NCBI GenBank assembly: GCA_938001915.1
Contig: CALLBD010000053.1
Span: 1-45,245, forward strand
Length of the DNA stretch: 45,245 bases
DNA from: an uncultured Caulobacterales bacterium
GTDB lineage: Bacteria; Pseudomonadota; Alphaproteobacteria; Caulobacterales; Maricaulaceae
Direction: 5' to 3'
Positions 27,196 to 35,627 of the stretch are shown in pieces (positions within the stretch are counted from its first letter, which is position 1; the number at the start of each line of letters is the position of its first letter). A program made the translations under genes and the position numbers. A model generated the notes under the pieces. The model was not told the DNA's origin. It saw nothing but the letters and a program-made list of their open reading frames with translations, and made no database searches.

Positions 27196-27230
27196 ACCTC
27201 GCCTTCGTTAAATCTTAGGCGAGGTTTTTT
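27196..27230 (+). terminator. Rho-independent terminator of etfBA
   Basis: A perfect 9-bp stem, acctcgcct (27196-27204) and aggcgaggt (27217-27225), with a 12-nt loop runs straight into a T tract (27225-27230). It sits 33 nt after the etfA stop. Confidence 0.92.
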
Positions 27231-27269
27231 ATTGCCTGGGATTGCTGGAACTCTTTTCCGGCGGCGCAT

Positions 27270-27303
27270 TAAAAAAGCCCCCGCAAGATGGCTCGCGGAG
27301 GCT
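27270..27303 (-). terminator. Terminator of the tandem-repeat protein gene (possibly bidirectional)
   Basis: On the minus strand a 9-bp stem, agcctccgc/gcgggggct (one mismatch), is followed by a T run that appears as aaaaaa at 27271-27276 on the plus strand. A T-rich stretch on the other side (27306-27312) would let it work in both directions. Confidence 0.82.
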
Positions 27304-27314
27304 AAATTTTTTGT

Positions 27315-27345
27315 ATGAATTCGCGTTATCAAGGCGCGAATTCAT
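27315..27345 (-). repeat. 11-bp perfect hairpin just after the repeat-protein stop
   Basis: Arms atgaattcgcg (27315-27325) and cgcgaattcat (27335-27345) flank a 9-nt loop, 4 nt past the stop codon of the minus-strand gene. An A-rich then T-rich stretch follows (acaaaaaattt in the transcribed direction). It may be a second terminator or a 3'-end stabilising hairpin ahead of the main terminator. Confidence 0.6.
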
Positions 27346-27349
27346 AAGA

Positions 27350-27961
27350 TTAGTTAAGCATGCACGTACCGTTATCTTGCGGGGTTGTACCGGAAGGACA
27401 ATTTGTTGGCTTCATAGACTCACCTTTTTTCATCATTGTCGCATCAGTCGCGGATGAATGGTCCTTCTTCATCATCACGTCAGCACCTGTAGCAGAAGAA
27501 TGATCTTTCTTCATCATCGTATCAGCGCCTGTTGCAGAAGAATGATCTTTCTTCATCATCGTGTCAGCGCCTGTTGCAGAAGAATGATCTTTCTTCATCA
27601 CGTCAGCACCTGTGGCAGAAGAATGATCTTTCTTCATCGTGTCAGCACCTGCCGCAGATGAATGATCTTTCTTCATCACGTCAGCACCTGTTGCAGAGGA
27701 ATAGTCTTTCGCCGGCGCAGTGGCGTCTTGCTGCGCCAATTTCTCTAGTTCTTTCGCGCGCTTCTTCTCAGCCTTGAGTCGTTTTTTCTCGGCCTTTAAA
27801 CGCTTTCTTTCAGCTCGCTCTGCCGCACGTTCAGCGCTAGAAACGCTGGAATTTCCATAAGCGCCGGAGGTTGATCCGCCATATGAGGATTGTGCCATTG
27901 CAGGCACGGCAACAAAGCTTACGCTTGCAACTGTAAGGGCAGTGAGGATAATACGTTTCAT
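27350..27961 (-). CDS. Periplasmic tandem-repeat protein with coiled-coil segment
   Basis: This 203-residue protein has a Sec signal peptide at residues 1-23 (AMAQ cleavage region) and a Ser/Gly stretch. A highly charged Lys/Glu/Ala helix follows at about 43-75 (RKRLKAEKKRLKAEKK), probably a coiled coil. Residues 86-179 are seven tandem copies of DHSSATGADxM(M)KK, 13 or 14 residues each. A 24-residue tail has two cysteines (NCPSG, GTCML) that could form a disulfide. An AAGGA ribosome-binding site is 8 nt upstream. The function is unknown and I recognise no family. The exported, lysine/histidine/aspartate-rich repeats could bind polyanions, metal or cell-wall material, but that is speculation. 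Confidence 0.8.
   Translation of the reverse strand: MKRIILTALTVASVSFVAVPAMAQSSYGGSTSGAYGNSSVSSAERAAERAERKRLKAEKKRLKAEKKRAKELEKLAQQDATAPAKDYSSATGADVMKKDHSSAAGADTMKKDHSSATGADVMKKDHSSATGADTMMKKDHSSATGADTMMKKDHSSATGADVMMKKDHSSATDATMMKKGESMKPTNCPSGTTPQDNGTCMLN
27425..27706 (-). repeat. Seven in-frame tandem repeats of 39/42 bp
   Basis: Units encode D(H/Y)SSATGAD(V/T)M(M)KK. In gene order the lengths are 13, 13, 13, 14, 14, 14 and 13 residues, the extra residue being one Met codon. Near-identity of the DNA (recurring atgatctttcttcatca on the plus strand) points to recent expansion by slippage or recombination, always in frame. Confidence 0.92.
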
Positions 27962-28202
27962 AATGAGTTCCTTTTCTTGGGGTTGACTGAATAGACACGC
28001 TCGCAGTGGAAAAGAAAATTCACATAACCCTGAGCGAAATTCACTATTTTGTGAAACCTCCCTTACTTTTCTATATTTCTACATAAGGACTGCTTGGCTG
28101 AACAATCACATGCCCACGGTATATTAGTTAAAGTCATATTTACATGATAACCGGTGAGAGATGGCTCTCGTATAAAATCTCCGAATAGGTTAGATAGACA
28201 TC

Positions 28203-29990
28203 ATGACCCGTACACTCTTCCTGACGACCGCCCTCTTGCTTGCTTCATGCAAAGGGATAGACACGCCATCACCAACAAAAACCACTAGCGGACATATCAC
28301 CACAACACCCGCGCCAAAAACAGGCATGGTTGCCGCAGCAAACCCGCTGGCAACGCAGGCAGGTCTGGAAGTTTTGCGCGCGGGCGGATCTGCTGTCGAT
28401 GCCGCAATTGCCGTGCAAGCGACCCTCGGTCTCGTCGAGCCGCAGTCGTCAGGGCTTGGGGGCGGCGCATTTATGGTGCTTTACGATCCGAAAACCGCAA
28501 AAGTCTGGGCCTATGATGGACGCGAGGAAGCGCCATCCGGCGCGACGGCAACCATGTTTTTGGACAGCGCGACAGGAAAACCGCGGCGCTATTTTGAGCG
28601 TGTAGGGTCTGGCCAATCCACGGGCACACCCGGCGCTATTGTTATGCTCCATCGCGCCCATCAGGATTATGGAAAGTTAAAGTGGGGGGCGCAATTAGAA
28701 AGCTCCATTCAGCTTGCCGAAGAGGGCTTTCGCGTTAGCCCCCGCATGGCCAGCCTCATTAAGCGGATGGGAGGATATATCCTCAAAAATGACCCTGATA
28801 CGCGCGCGTATTTTTTCCAAGAAAATGGCGATCCCATTCCAGAAGGATTTTTACGAGATAATAAGCCTTACGCCGATACGTTGCGCGCTATCGCTGAGAA
28901 TCCCCGCGCCTTATTAGAGGGCGAGATTGCGGCCGATATCGTGACAAAGATCCAGCAAGACCCATTCCCGGGCAGCTTAACCCTGGCGGATATGGCCAAA
29001 TATGAGCCCCGCAAAGCTGAAGCCCTATGTACGCCTTACCGCGCGCATATGGTTTGCGGCGCGCAGCCCCCTGCCAGCGGCGGCATTGCCGTGCAGTCCA
29101 TTTTGGGGACGTTGGAAAATTTCGATATGGCCGCTGCGGGTAATAGCGCGGAAGGCTGGCATCTGTTTGCCGAGGCGAGTTTCCTTGCCTATGCGGACCG
29201 AGATAAATATGTCGCTGATAGCGCCTTTGTGGACGTGCCAACACAGCAGATGCTGGACAAAGCTTACCTGAAGAGCCGCGCCGCGCTTATCCGCCGCGAT
29301 GCGCGAATTGAAAATGTGAAAGCGGGTAATCCAGCCAGTTTTGCGCGCGGGGAAGACGCCACGCCCGATACGCCTGGCACCTCGCATTTCACAGTCGTCG
29401 ATAAAGATGGATTGACCGTCTCTGTTACCACGACTGTCGAAGGCGCATTTGGCAGCCAGCGCATGGTGCGCGGGTTTCTTTTGAATAATCAGCTCACGGA
29501 TTTCTCCGCGCGCGATAAAGACGCGGACGGCGTTTTGATTGCCAACCGCGTCGCGCCCGGCAAGCGTCCCCGCAGCTCCATGAGCCCGCATATCGTCTTC
29601 GCACCCGATGGCGAGTTTCTCTTCACAACGGGCTCGCCCGGCGGCAATTCGATTATCGCCTATACGGCCAAAACCATTGTCGGCATGATTGATTGGGGCC
29701 TGTCCCCGCAAGAGGCGATTGAGCTGCCCAATGTCATCGCGCGCAATGGATCACTGCGTTTGGAAGCGCAAAATTTACGTGATGCGGAAACAGAAGAATT
29801 AAACCGAGGCGCAGGTGCAAAAGAGTTTGGCATGTCAGAAGAGATTGTCTCAGCGCTGGAAGGGCTTGGTCATAAAGTTCGCCGCTCGGGAGGCGAAATT
29901 TCTGGCTTGCATATAATTTACCGCGAAAAAGACGGGCAACTTATTGGCGGGGCGGACCCGCGCCGCGAAGGCACCGCGGTCGCTCAATAA
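28203..29990 (+). CDS. ggt: Gamma-glutamyltransferase (lipoprotein form)
   Basis: This 595-residue Ntn-hydrolase cleaves gamma-glutamyl bonds of glutathione and related compounds outside the cytoplasm. The N terminus is a lipoprotein signal (LLLASC), followed by a Thr/Pro-rich linker; the E. coli enzyme is soluble periplasmic instead. The large-subunit signature SSGLGGGAFMVLYD is present. Autoprocessing is expected at T393 in GTSHFTVVD, with SVTTTVEGAFGSQ following. The oxyanion region GSPGGNSIIAY is intact. Length is normal for the family (about 580). It converges on the histidine kinase with a 2-bp gap. A 241-bp AT-rich gap precedes it, with no clear ribosome-binding site. Confidence 0.93.
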   Translation: MTRTLFLTTALLLASCKGIDTPSPTKTTSGHITTTPAPKTGMVAAANPLATQAGLEVLRAGGSAVDAAIAVQATLGLVEPQSSGLGGGAFMVLYDPKTAKVWAYDGREEAPSGATATMFLDSATGKPRRYFERVGSGQSTGTPGAIVMLHRAHQDYGKLKWGAQLESSIQLAEEGFRVSPRMASLIKRMGGYILKNDPDTRAYFFQENGDPIPEGFLRDNKPYADTLRAIAENPRALLEGEIAADIVTKIQQDPFPGSLTLADMAKYEPRKAEALCTPYRAHMVCGAQPPASGGIAVQSILGTLENFDMAAAGNSAEGWHLFAEASFLAYADRDKYVADSAFVDVPTQQMLDKAYLKSRAALIRRDARIENVKAGNPASFARGEDATPDTPGTSHFTVVDKDGLTVSVTTTVEGAFGSQRMVRGFLLNNQLTDFSARDKDADGVLIANRVAPGKRPRSSMSPHIVFAPDGEFLFTTGSPGGNSIIAYTAKTIVGMIDWGLSPQEAIELPNVIARNGSLRLEAQNLRDAETEELNRGAGAKEFGMSEEIVSALEGLGHKVRRSGGEISGLHIIYREKDGQLIGGADPRREGTAVAQ

Positions 29991-29992
29991 GT

Positions 29993-31402
29993 CTATTCCT
30001 TTAGGGGGAGCGTTAATAAAAAGCGCGTGCCGCTCGCATCCGAGGACATCAGATTTAAATCTCCGCCTTGGGCTTTGGCCAGTTCTTTCGAGATGGATAA
30101 TCCAAGACCCGTCGATTTCGTATTCGCATTATGCGCCTGCGCGCTGGAAAAGGCCTGAAAGAGATTATCTTTCGCGCGATCTGGCAGCCCTGGCCCCGTA
30201 TCTGAAATGCGGAGTTCCGCCAGCCCTTCGCGAATTTCTGTATTGACCTGTAGTTTGCGGTCATCGCCGCCATGGGCAAGCATGGCTTGGGCGGCATTGC
30301 GAAAGAGATTGTGGAAAATGCGGTAAGCATGATCCGGATCGGTTTGGACCATAAGGTCCGTCGGAATAAAGTTTCTAAATTTCGTACCGGGGAATTGCGC
30401 GATAACATCAGCCGCGGCCTCGCCTGCGGTAAAGGCGATCCGCGTGTCTTGAATTTGCGGGTCAGCCGTCTCGGCTTTAGAGTAAGATAATACATCCTCG
30501 GTCAGACCTATTCCGCGCTCCACCGTACGCGTGAGGCGCTCCCCCATACTTGCCATCTTTTCATCTGGGTTCATAGCCAGACGATCGGAGATAAGCAGCG
30601 CAGAGGTCAAAACATTGCGCAAATCATGATTGATTTTCGCAACAGCCAATCCAAGACCTGCCAGTCTTTCACGCTGTCGAAACGCAGCCCTCTGCGATTG
30701 CTTCATGTCAATAAATTCGCGCTCTAACTGGCCGATTTCATCTTTTCGCTTTGATTGACCTCTCACATTGCGTCGACGCTCTGGGTCTTCCCGGAAAGCC
30801 GTCATTTCTTCAGCCAATGTTTTAACCGGACGAATAATCATTGCTGACATCGACCAGTAAATCAAACTTCCCGTCAGAATAGCGATGAAAAGAGACAGCC
30901 AAAAAATTCGTTTCAAATAATCAACCAAGGCCATGCGGAGGGTCTTGCGCGGTATGAGGAGTTCTAACGCATCCTGACCGTCGACAGGACTACTGACCGC
31001 AATCATGAGCGTCTCTCGGCCGTTTGAGAAAATATCTTGAAAAGGCGCAATAAGGGACGGAAACCGCGAGGCTTCCGTTAGGTCGAGATTAACAAGTGTT
31101 TGAATATCTTCCGGAGGCTCACCGAGCACTAGCTCTGTCATACCGTCGCGCTTAGCCGCCATGAGCAAGACGTCTGTCTCTTTCATAAATTGTTTTGTCA
31201 GAACTTCCGACGCTTGGAAATCTGGCACGCCCGTTAAAGCCTGCGCCATCAAGCCCGCTTGTTCTGCGCGCTCCAAGAGCCAATCCTGCCGGAACAGGGC
31301 GGCGGAGGGGACAAAAATCACCATCTCCGCTAGCATAACGAAGCCAATCGTCAGCAGAAGCAGCTTTGAGGAAAGCCGCCGCGATATGAGTCCATCAATC
31401 AT
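29993..31402 (-). CDS. Sensor histidine kinase (HAMP, HisKA-like, HATPase)
   Basis: This 469-residue membrane kinase has helix 1 at about residues 12-35 and a periplasmic sensor region of about 130 residues. Helix 2 lies near 168-190, followed by a HAMP segment (IIRPVKTLAEEMTAFRED). The phospho-acceptor is H259 in KINHDLRNVLTSA. The ATPase boxes are complete: NAAQAMLA, DTGPGLPD and STGLGLSISKELAKAQGG. No response regulator lies beside it. It is the last gene of a leftward set after the flavoprotein (49-bp gap), so it may sense a state linked to that redox module; this is an inference from position. Confidence 0.9.
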   Translation of the reverse strand: MIDGLISRRLSSKLLLLTIGFVMLAEMVIFVPSAALFRQDWLLERAEQAGLMAQALTGVPDFQASEVLTKQFMKETDVLLMAAKRDGMTELVLGEPPEDIQTLVNLDLTEASRFPSLIAPFQDIFSNGRETLMIAVSSPVDGQDALELLIPRKTLRMALVDYLKRIFWLSLFIAILTGSLIYWSMSAMIIRPVKTLAEEMTAFREDPERRRNVRGQSKRKDEIGQLEREFIDMKQSQRAAFRQRERLAGLGLAVAKINHDLRNVLTSALLISDRLAMNPDEKMASMGERLTRTVERGIGLTEDVLSYSKAETADPQIQDTRIAFTAGEAAADVIAQFPGTKFRNFIPTDLMVQTDPDHAYRIFHNLFRNAAQAMLAHGGDDRKLQVNTEIREGLAELRISDTGPGLPDRAKDNLFQAFSSAQAHNANTKSTGLGLSISKELAKAQGGDLNLMSSDASGTRFLLTLPLKE

Positions 31403-31451
31403 AATAAAAGTTTACGTCGCGGCGGAACAAATGCCTAGTAACAACTTGGGC

Positions 31452-32906
31452 CTATTGGAACTTCGCCCAAAATTTTGCAGCCGTTCTGACTTTGGATTTT
31501 TCACCAAATAAGCTCTCCGTATAAAGGCTAGAACAGGCCCGTTTTACAGCTTCCGAACGCGTTGGGTAAGGCGAAATGATTTGCGCGAGTTGCGACACTT
31601 TCATTTTTCCCGTCATTGCGACGGAAATCATATGAATCATTTCACCCGCATGGTCGCCAACGATAGAGCCGCCTAAAATCTTGCCTTTTTTACCGATAAT
31701 AATTTTCACACCGCCTTTGATGGAACGCTCTGCAATGGAGCGATCATTCTCATCAAAGTGGAATTCTGCGACTTGGATTGCGTCACCATATTTCTCGCGA
31801 GCCTGCTTTTCGGACATACCGATATTGGCCAGCTCTGGCTCCGTATAAACAACCGCAGGCATGCGGTCCGTTACGGCCGTTGAGAAGCCTTTATTGAGGC
31901 CTTGCGGAAGCAAGAAAAAGTTTTTGAAAAGCTGCCCTGCATGAAAACCAGCCACATGGGTAAGGCCGCCTCTGCCTTTGGCAACATCGCCGGCCGCATA
32001 GACTTTCTTATTTGAGGTGCGGAGATTATCATCCGTATCAATACCACGGCGATCATAAGTGATGCCCGCGGCTTCCAAACCTAATCCATCGACCGCAGGA
32101 GAACGTCCCGCAGCAACAAGAAGATGTGAGCCTTTAATAACCGTGCCATCTTCCAGCTCGACTTCGACGCCAGATTTATTTTGACGAATTTCTTTCGTCA
32201 TAGCCGGTGTGTAGAAAGTCACACCCTCCTCACTCATCGCTTCAACAAGAACTTTGGAATGTTCAGGTTCATTGCGGCCTAGAGGTGCCGCAATATCAAC
32301 AATCGTGACGTCCGCACCGAGGCGGCGGAAGGTTTGACCCATTTCTAGCCCAATCGGACCCGCACCAATGACAACGAGATGGGACGGGAAGGTCTCCAAG
32401 CTAAAGATATTCTCATTTGTCGCATAATCGACTTTATCAAGTCCCGGGATTGGCGGAGCCGAAGCGCGGCTACCGACGGAGATAACAAAGCGTTTTGCAC
32501 GCACGCGTGTCGTGTCCGATTCGACCGTATTAGCATCTACAAATCTGCCGTATTCTGTAATCACGGTTGCGCCTAAGCCTTCGAAACGTTCAACAGAATC
32601 GACGGGGGCGATTGTCTCAATTACGCCTTTGACATGGGCTTTGACCGCCTCCCAATCGACTTGTGGGTCAACGGGTGTGATACCGAATTTCTCGCCAGAT
32701 CTTTGAGCTTGGGCAATCTTACCCGCTTTCAAAATCGCTTTGGAAGGGACACAGCCGTGGTTCAGGCAATCGCCGCCCATTTCCGCGCCTTCAAATAAAA
32801 GGACATTGCGTCCGAGCATCGCGGCACCCGCGGTCATCGAAAGGCCCGCTGAACCGCCGCCAATTACACAAAGGTCGACGTCATATTCTTTTTTAGTGGT
32901 CGTCAT
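31452..32906 (-). CDS. MerA/Lpd-like FAD pyridine-nucleotide disulfide oxidoreductase
   Basis: This 484-residue class I flavoprotein has an FAD-binding GGGSAGLS motif and an active-site disulfide C47-LNHG-C52 (GGDCLNHGCVPSK). It also has an NAD(P)-binding VVIGAGPIGLEMGQ and a C-terminal dimerisation domain. In lipoamide dehydrogenase the base is H in HPTxxE; here the motif is Y447-P-T-R-S-E452, as in mercuric reductases. The N-terminal HMA domain and C-terminal vicinal Cys of true MerA are missing. It is therefore probably neither E3 nor a mercury reductase. It follows a TVP38/TMEM64 gene by 29 bp, a recurrent pairing, and likely acts with it. Confidence 0.85.
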   Translation of the reverse strand: MTTTKKEYDVDLCVIGGGSAGLSMTAGAAMLGRNVLLFEGAEMGGDCLNHGCVPSKAILKAGKIAQAQRSGEKFGITPVDPQVDWEAVKAHVKGVIETIAPVDSVERFEGLGATVITEYGRFVDANTVESDTTRVRAKRFVISVGSRASAPPIPGLDKVDYATNENIFSLETFPSHLVVIGAGPIGLEMGQTFRRLGADVTIVDIAAPLGRNEPEHSKVLVEAMSEEGVTFYTPAMTKEIRQNKSGVEVELEDGTVIKGSHLLVAAGRSPAVDGLGLEAAGITYDRRGIDTDDNLRTSNKKVYAAGDVAKGRGGLTHVAGFHAGQLFKNFFLLPQGLNKGFSTAVTDRMPAVVYTEPELANIGMSEKQAREKYGDAIQVAEFHFDENDRSIAERSIKGGVKIIIGKKGKILGGSIVGDHAGEMIHMISVAMTGKMKVSQLAQIISPYPTRSEAVKRACSSLYTESLFGEKSKVRTAAKFWAKFQ

Positions 32907-32935
32907 AATATTTCTCTCTTAGCTCAAAGGCGCAA

Positions 32936-33715
32936 TTATGCGCCAGCGGCCGTTGTATTTTTCTTGAAGAATTTTTTGTAAATCGCTGGGATAAGGGCAA
33001 CGACAGCGAGCGCTATAAATGCAGGGAACATATTTTTAGCGGCGGCACCGACAATCGCACCAACATCAACCGACTCGCCCGCAGCAGCTGCATCTAGCAG
33101 TGTACCGCGTAGACCCGCCCCAATCCAAGCATATGCAATCGTGCCCGGGATCATACCAATGAATGTCGCGATGAAATAGTCACGAAACTTCGCGCCCAAG
33201 ATAGCAGGGGCAATATTTACCACCGCAAAGGGGAAGAGCGGAATAAGGCGAAGCGTGAAGAGATAGGAAAGCGGGCTTTCATTAAACCCGGCTTCCATCT
33301 TGCCAACAAACGGCCCGGCGATAGATTTCAACGCTTCACCAATAGATGATTTAGCGGCCAAGAACAAAATACAAGCGCCCACTGTTGCGCCGACAATGAT
33401 AGCAGGAACGCCGACACCGAGACCGAACAAGAAGCCGCCTCCAATTGTCAAAGCACTCGCAGGCACCATGAAGGTCGTTGCTAGGATATAAATTGCAATG
33501 AATGCGAACAGAACGAGGAGGAAGTTCTCTTGAACCAGCGTGTTCAAATATACCGCATTTTCGCCCAAGGCACTCGGGCTGAGGTGGGTGTGCCACCCTT
33601 GGGAGATGGCCAAAGCCAATCCGCCAAGGATGATATAGATTGGCCAAAGCTTCACCCAAATAGGTTTGGCTTTTTTTTCGGCGATTAGGTCATTTGTCAT
33701 AGTATTAGTCATCAT
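32936..33715 (-). CDS. TVP38/TMEM64 (VTT-domain) membrane protein
   Basis: This 259-residue inner-membrane protein has about six helices. The VTT/SNARE-associated signature is clear: FMVPASALTIGGGFLFG, then GAGxxGAxxxF-like packing (GATVGACILFLAA) and FTLRLIPLFPFAVVNIAPA with GMIPGTIAYAWIG. Relatives (DedA superfamily) are implicated in lipid scrambling or proton-linked transport; the substrate is unknown. It sits between the DUF547 gene (38-bp gap) and the flavoprotein gene (29-bp gap), all leftward, so the three are probably one transcript. Confidence 0.9.
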   Translation of the reverse strand: MMTNTMTNDLIAEKKAKPIWVKLWPIYIILGGLALAISQGWHTHLSPSALGENAVYLNTLVQENFLLVLFAFIAIYILATTFMVPASALTIGGGFLFGLGVGVPAIIVGATVGACILFLAAKSSIGEALKSIAGPFVGKMEAGFNESPLSYLFTLRLIPLFPFAVVNIAPAILGAKFRDYFIATFIGMIPGTIAYAWIGAGLRGTLLDAAAAGESVDVGAIVGAAAKNMFPAFIALAVVALIPAIYKKFFKKNTTAAGA

Positions 33716-33753
33716 CTATCTCTCTTTAAAAAGCTATTTAAAACTCAGCTTTC

Positions 33754-34758
33754 TTATTCATTTAGGTCCCAGTTATAGCCATAGCCGTCGATATCCGCGC
33801 CAGCATCAAGGGCTGAACGAAGCTCGGGGCCTGCAAATTTACGGAAATGGTCCAGTGTTGCGGATTTCGAGCCGCCAAAGTCGACTTTGAACCAATCGTA
33901 AATGGAGGAGACTTTCAGCTCGTTGCCTTTAATCTCCACGCCGCGCGGGGAATTAATAAAATCACGCGCCGCCTGCTCACGGTCAGCATCTAATGTCGCG
34001 CCAACCCATAGCTTAGGCAGTAAGTTCGGACAGCCGATAGACGCGCAATTGACCATGTAATGGACCATAGCGGGATCAGGATAGCGCTTACGCAATATTT
34101 CGTGCTCAATGTCGTTCAAGCTCAAGACTTTACCATTGACGGTAACTTCATCGCGTTTCCACGGCCCGATTGAGAAAGCCCCGGCTTTAATCTTACGAAT
34201 AGATTTGACGGGATAATTCTCCAAAATCAGATTGACTGTCAGCGCGTTGTATAGATTCGCCCAATAGGCAATTTGGTCGGCTTCTGGAAGAAGGTCTGGA
34301 TTTTGAGACGCGAGCTCATCTGTATAGGCCTTGATAACCTTGGCTTCGCCAGCTGCGAGCGCGCCCGCATAGTCAAACAAATTCAAACCCGCCTCACCGC
34401 GCTTAATGCGGCGCTGAAGAACGGCGCTATAGGCGGCTGTTGCAGGGCTTACATTTGGCGCCGCCTCGGCGACTTTAACGATTTGCGGTGCAGGGGCGGC
34501 TGTATTGACTACGGGCGCATTAACGGCAGGTGCCGTAGGAAGCGGCGCTTGCGACGGGGCAACTGTGTCGAAGCGCGGTGCGGTCGCCTCAATAGGTTGG
34601 ACGCGCGGCGCGAGAGCTTGCTGCGGTGTTGGAATAACGAAAACAGCTTCAGCCGTTTTAACAGGTTCATTGCCGCAATCTGGGCCAGCCCAGGCAAGGG
34701 CCGGAACGGAAAGCGCCGCGCTTGTCAAAAAAGCGGCGATGAGATTAGTGTTACGCAT
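33754..34758 (-). CDS. DUF547-domain exported protein
   Basis: This 334-residue protein has a signal peptide at about 1-24 (PALAWAG cleavage region), a Pro/Ala/Val-rich linker at 40-110 and a DUF547 domain at about 115-330. The domain carries YWANLYNALTVNLILENYP, LNDIEHEILRKRYPDP and HYMVNCASIGCPNL, with two cysteines in CASIGC. DUF547 is a papain-like-fold family of unknown function found in bacteria and plants. The location is periplasmic or extracellular. It heads the leftward set with the TVP38/TMEM64 protein and flavoprotein, suggesting one envelope-redox module. It is divergent from rpmH. Confidence 0.87.
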   Translation of the reverse strand: MRNTNLIAAFLTSAALSVPALAWAGPDCGNEPVKTAEAVFVIPTPQQALAPRVQPIEATAPRFDTVAPSQAPLPTAPAVNAPVVNTAAPAPQIVKVAEAAPNVSPATAAYSAVLQRRIKRGEAGLNLFDYAGALAAGEAKVIKAYTDELASQNPDLLPEADQIAYWANLYNALTVNLILENYPVKSIRKIKAGAFSIGPWKRDEVTVNGKVLSLNDIEHEILRKRYPDPAMVHYMVNCASIGCPNLLPKLWVGATLDADREQAARDFINSPRGVEIKGNELKVSSIYDWFKVDFGGSKSATLDHFRKFAGPELRSALDAGADIDGYGYNWDLNE

Positions 34759-34947
34759 GAGGATAATCCTTTGAAGTAATCTTAAGTTGGCACTCTACTA
34801 GGGGAAGCGAGCGGCAATGTCTCGAAACGCTTGGTTCACAGACCGTCACATTTTTGTGCCCAGACGGTGACGCCAATATGCCAATTGCGTGAGACTCCCG
34901 GGTCGTTTACGTGAGATATGGCTATAAGATAGGCGTGAAGCCACGTC

Positions 34948-34976
34948 TTGACAGTTCCGCCCCGCGCGCGTAGGTC
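34948..34976 (+). promoter_or_regulatory. Candidate rpmH-rnpA promoter
   Basis: A consensus -35 element TTGACA (34948-34953) is followed at 17 bp by TAGGTC, a weak -10, about 70 bp before the rpmH start. Alphaproteobacterial housekeeping promoters keep the -35 better than the -10. The rest of the 286-bp gap to the DUF547 gene holds a loose inverted repeat (accgtc/gacggt near 34850) and no DnaA boxes. Confidence 0.4.
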
Positions 34977-35044
34977 GCCACGCTTGAGATACACAGCCAT
35001 CTGACATCTGAGTCTAATGCGCTGAACTGACAAAGAGAATTAAG

Positions 35045-35179
35045 ATGAAACGCACTTTTCAGCCATCAAACCTTGTTCGTGCCCGCCGTCACGGTTTCCG
35101 TGCCCGCATGGCAACAAAGAATGGCCGCGCGGTCCTTGCACGTCGCCGTGCCAAAGGCCGCAAGCGTCTTTCCGCATAA
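35045..35179 (+). CDS. rpmH: 50S ribosomal protein L34
   Basis: This 44-residue, strongly basic protein reads [21 protein letters not shown] and ends GRKRLSA, matching L34 throughout. It is a component of the large ribosomal subunit. AAAGAG lies just upstream. As in most bacteria it is followed by rnpA (46 bp), here with yidC next. Confidence 0.97.
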   Translation: MKRTFQPSNLVRARRHGFRARMATKNGRAVLARRRAKGRKRLSA

Positions 35180-35225
35180 TACGCCGACAGGCACCCTACG
35201 CGCGGTGAAGACCGCCTCTAAAGAC

Positions 35226-35627
35226 ATGACATTAAAGCTCGGGATGCTGAAAAAGCGTTCCGAGTTTTTATATGTGCGCGACGGACTTTACTCGGCCAAA
35301 GGCGGGGTCGTCGTGCAAATGCGCAAAAACCAAGCGCGCCGCGGCGTTGGTATCGGCTTCACCGCAACCAAAAAAATCGGAAATGCGGTCATCCGCAATC
35401 GCGCCAAACGCCGCTTGCGCGAGGCGGCGCGCGCTCTTCTGCCTGAACTTGGCCTACGCGGACATGATTATGTCTTGATTGCCCGCAACGCGACCACTGC
35501 ACGAGAGTGGCCAGACTTGCTTGACGACACGCGCAAAGCCCTCATAACCCTCTCTAAACGAGCAACTGAACCGACAGGGCGCCCTCATACTTCCGCCCAA
35601 AGACAAAAAGCTAAGAGCCAGACCTGA
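35226..35627 (+). CDS. rnpA: Ribonuclease P protein component
   Basis: This 133-residue protein subunit of RNase P assists the catalytic RNA in tRNA 5'-end maturation. The start is taken as ATG 35226 (MTLKLGMLKKRSEF). An open frame runs further upstream but overlaps rpmH and lacks similarity. The family signature is intact: GIGFTATKKIGNAVIRNRAKRRLRE, with the RNR box. The C-terminal tail is polar. The stop overlaps the yidC ATG by one base (TGATG), so the two are translationally coupled. There is no yidD between them. Confidence 0.93.
   Translation: MTLKLGMLKKRSEFLYVRDGLYSAKGGVVVQMRKNQARRGVGIGFTATKKIGNAVIRNRAKRRLREAARALLPELGLRGHDYVLIARNATTAREWPDLLDDTRKALITLSKRATEPTGRPHTSAQRQKAKSQT

Noticed and set aside
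27425-27706. CRISPR-like array
   Set aside because: Units are contiguous, without spacers, and encode an in-frame protein repeat.
31452-32906. Dihydrolipoamide dehydrogenase or true mercuric reductase
   Set aside because: The Lpd catalytic His is Tyr, no 2-oxoacid dehydrogenase genes are near, and the MerA HMA domain and terminal cysteines are missing.
34759-35044. Replication origin near rpmH
   Set aside because: No DnaA boxes or AT-rich unwinding element were seen, and dnaA/dnaN are absent.
35073-35225. Upstream extension of rnpA
   Set aside because: It overlaps rpmH in another frame and RnpA similarity begins after MTLKLGMLKK.
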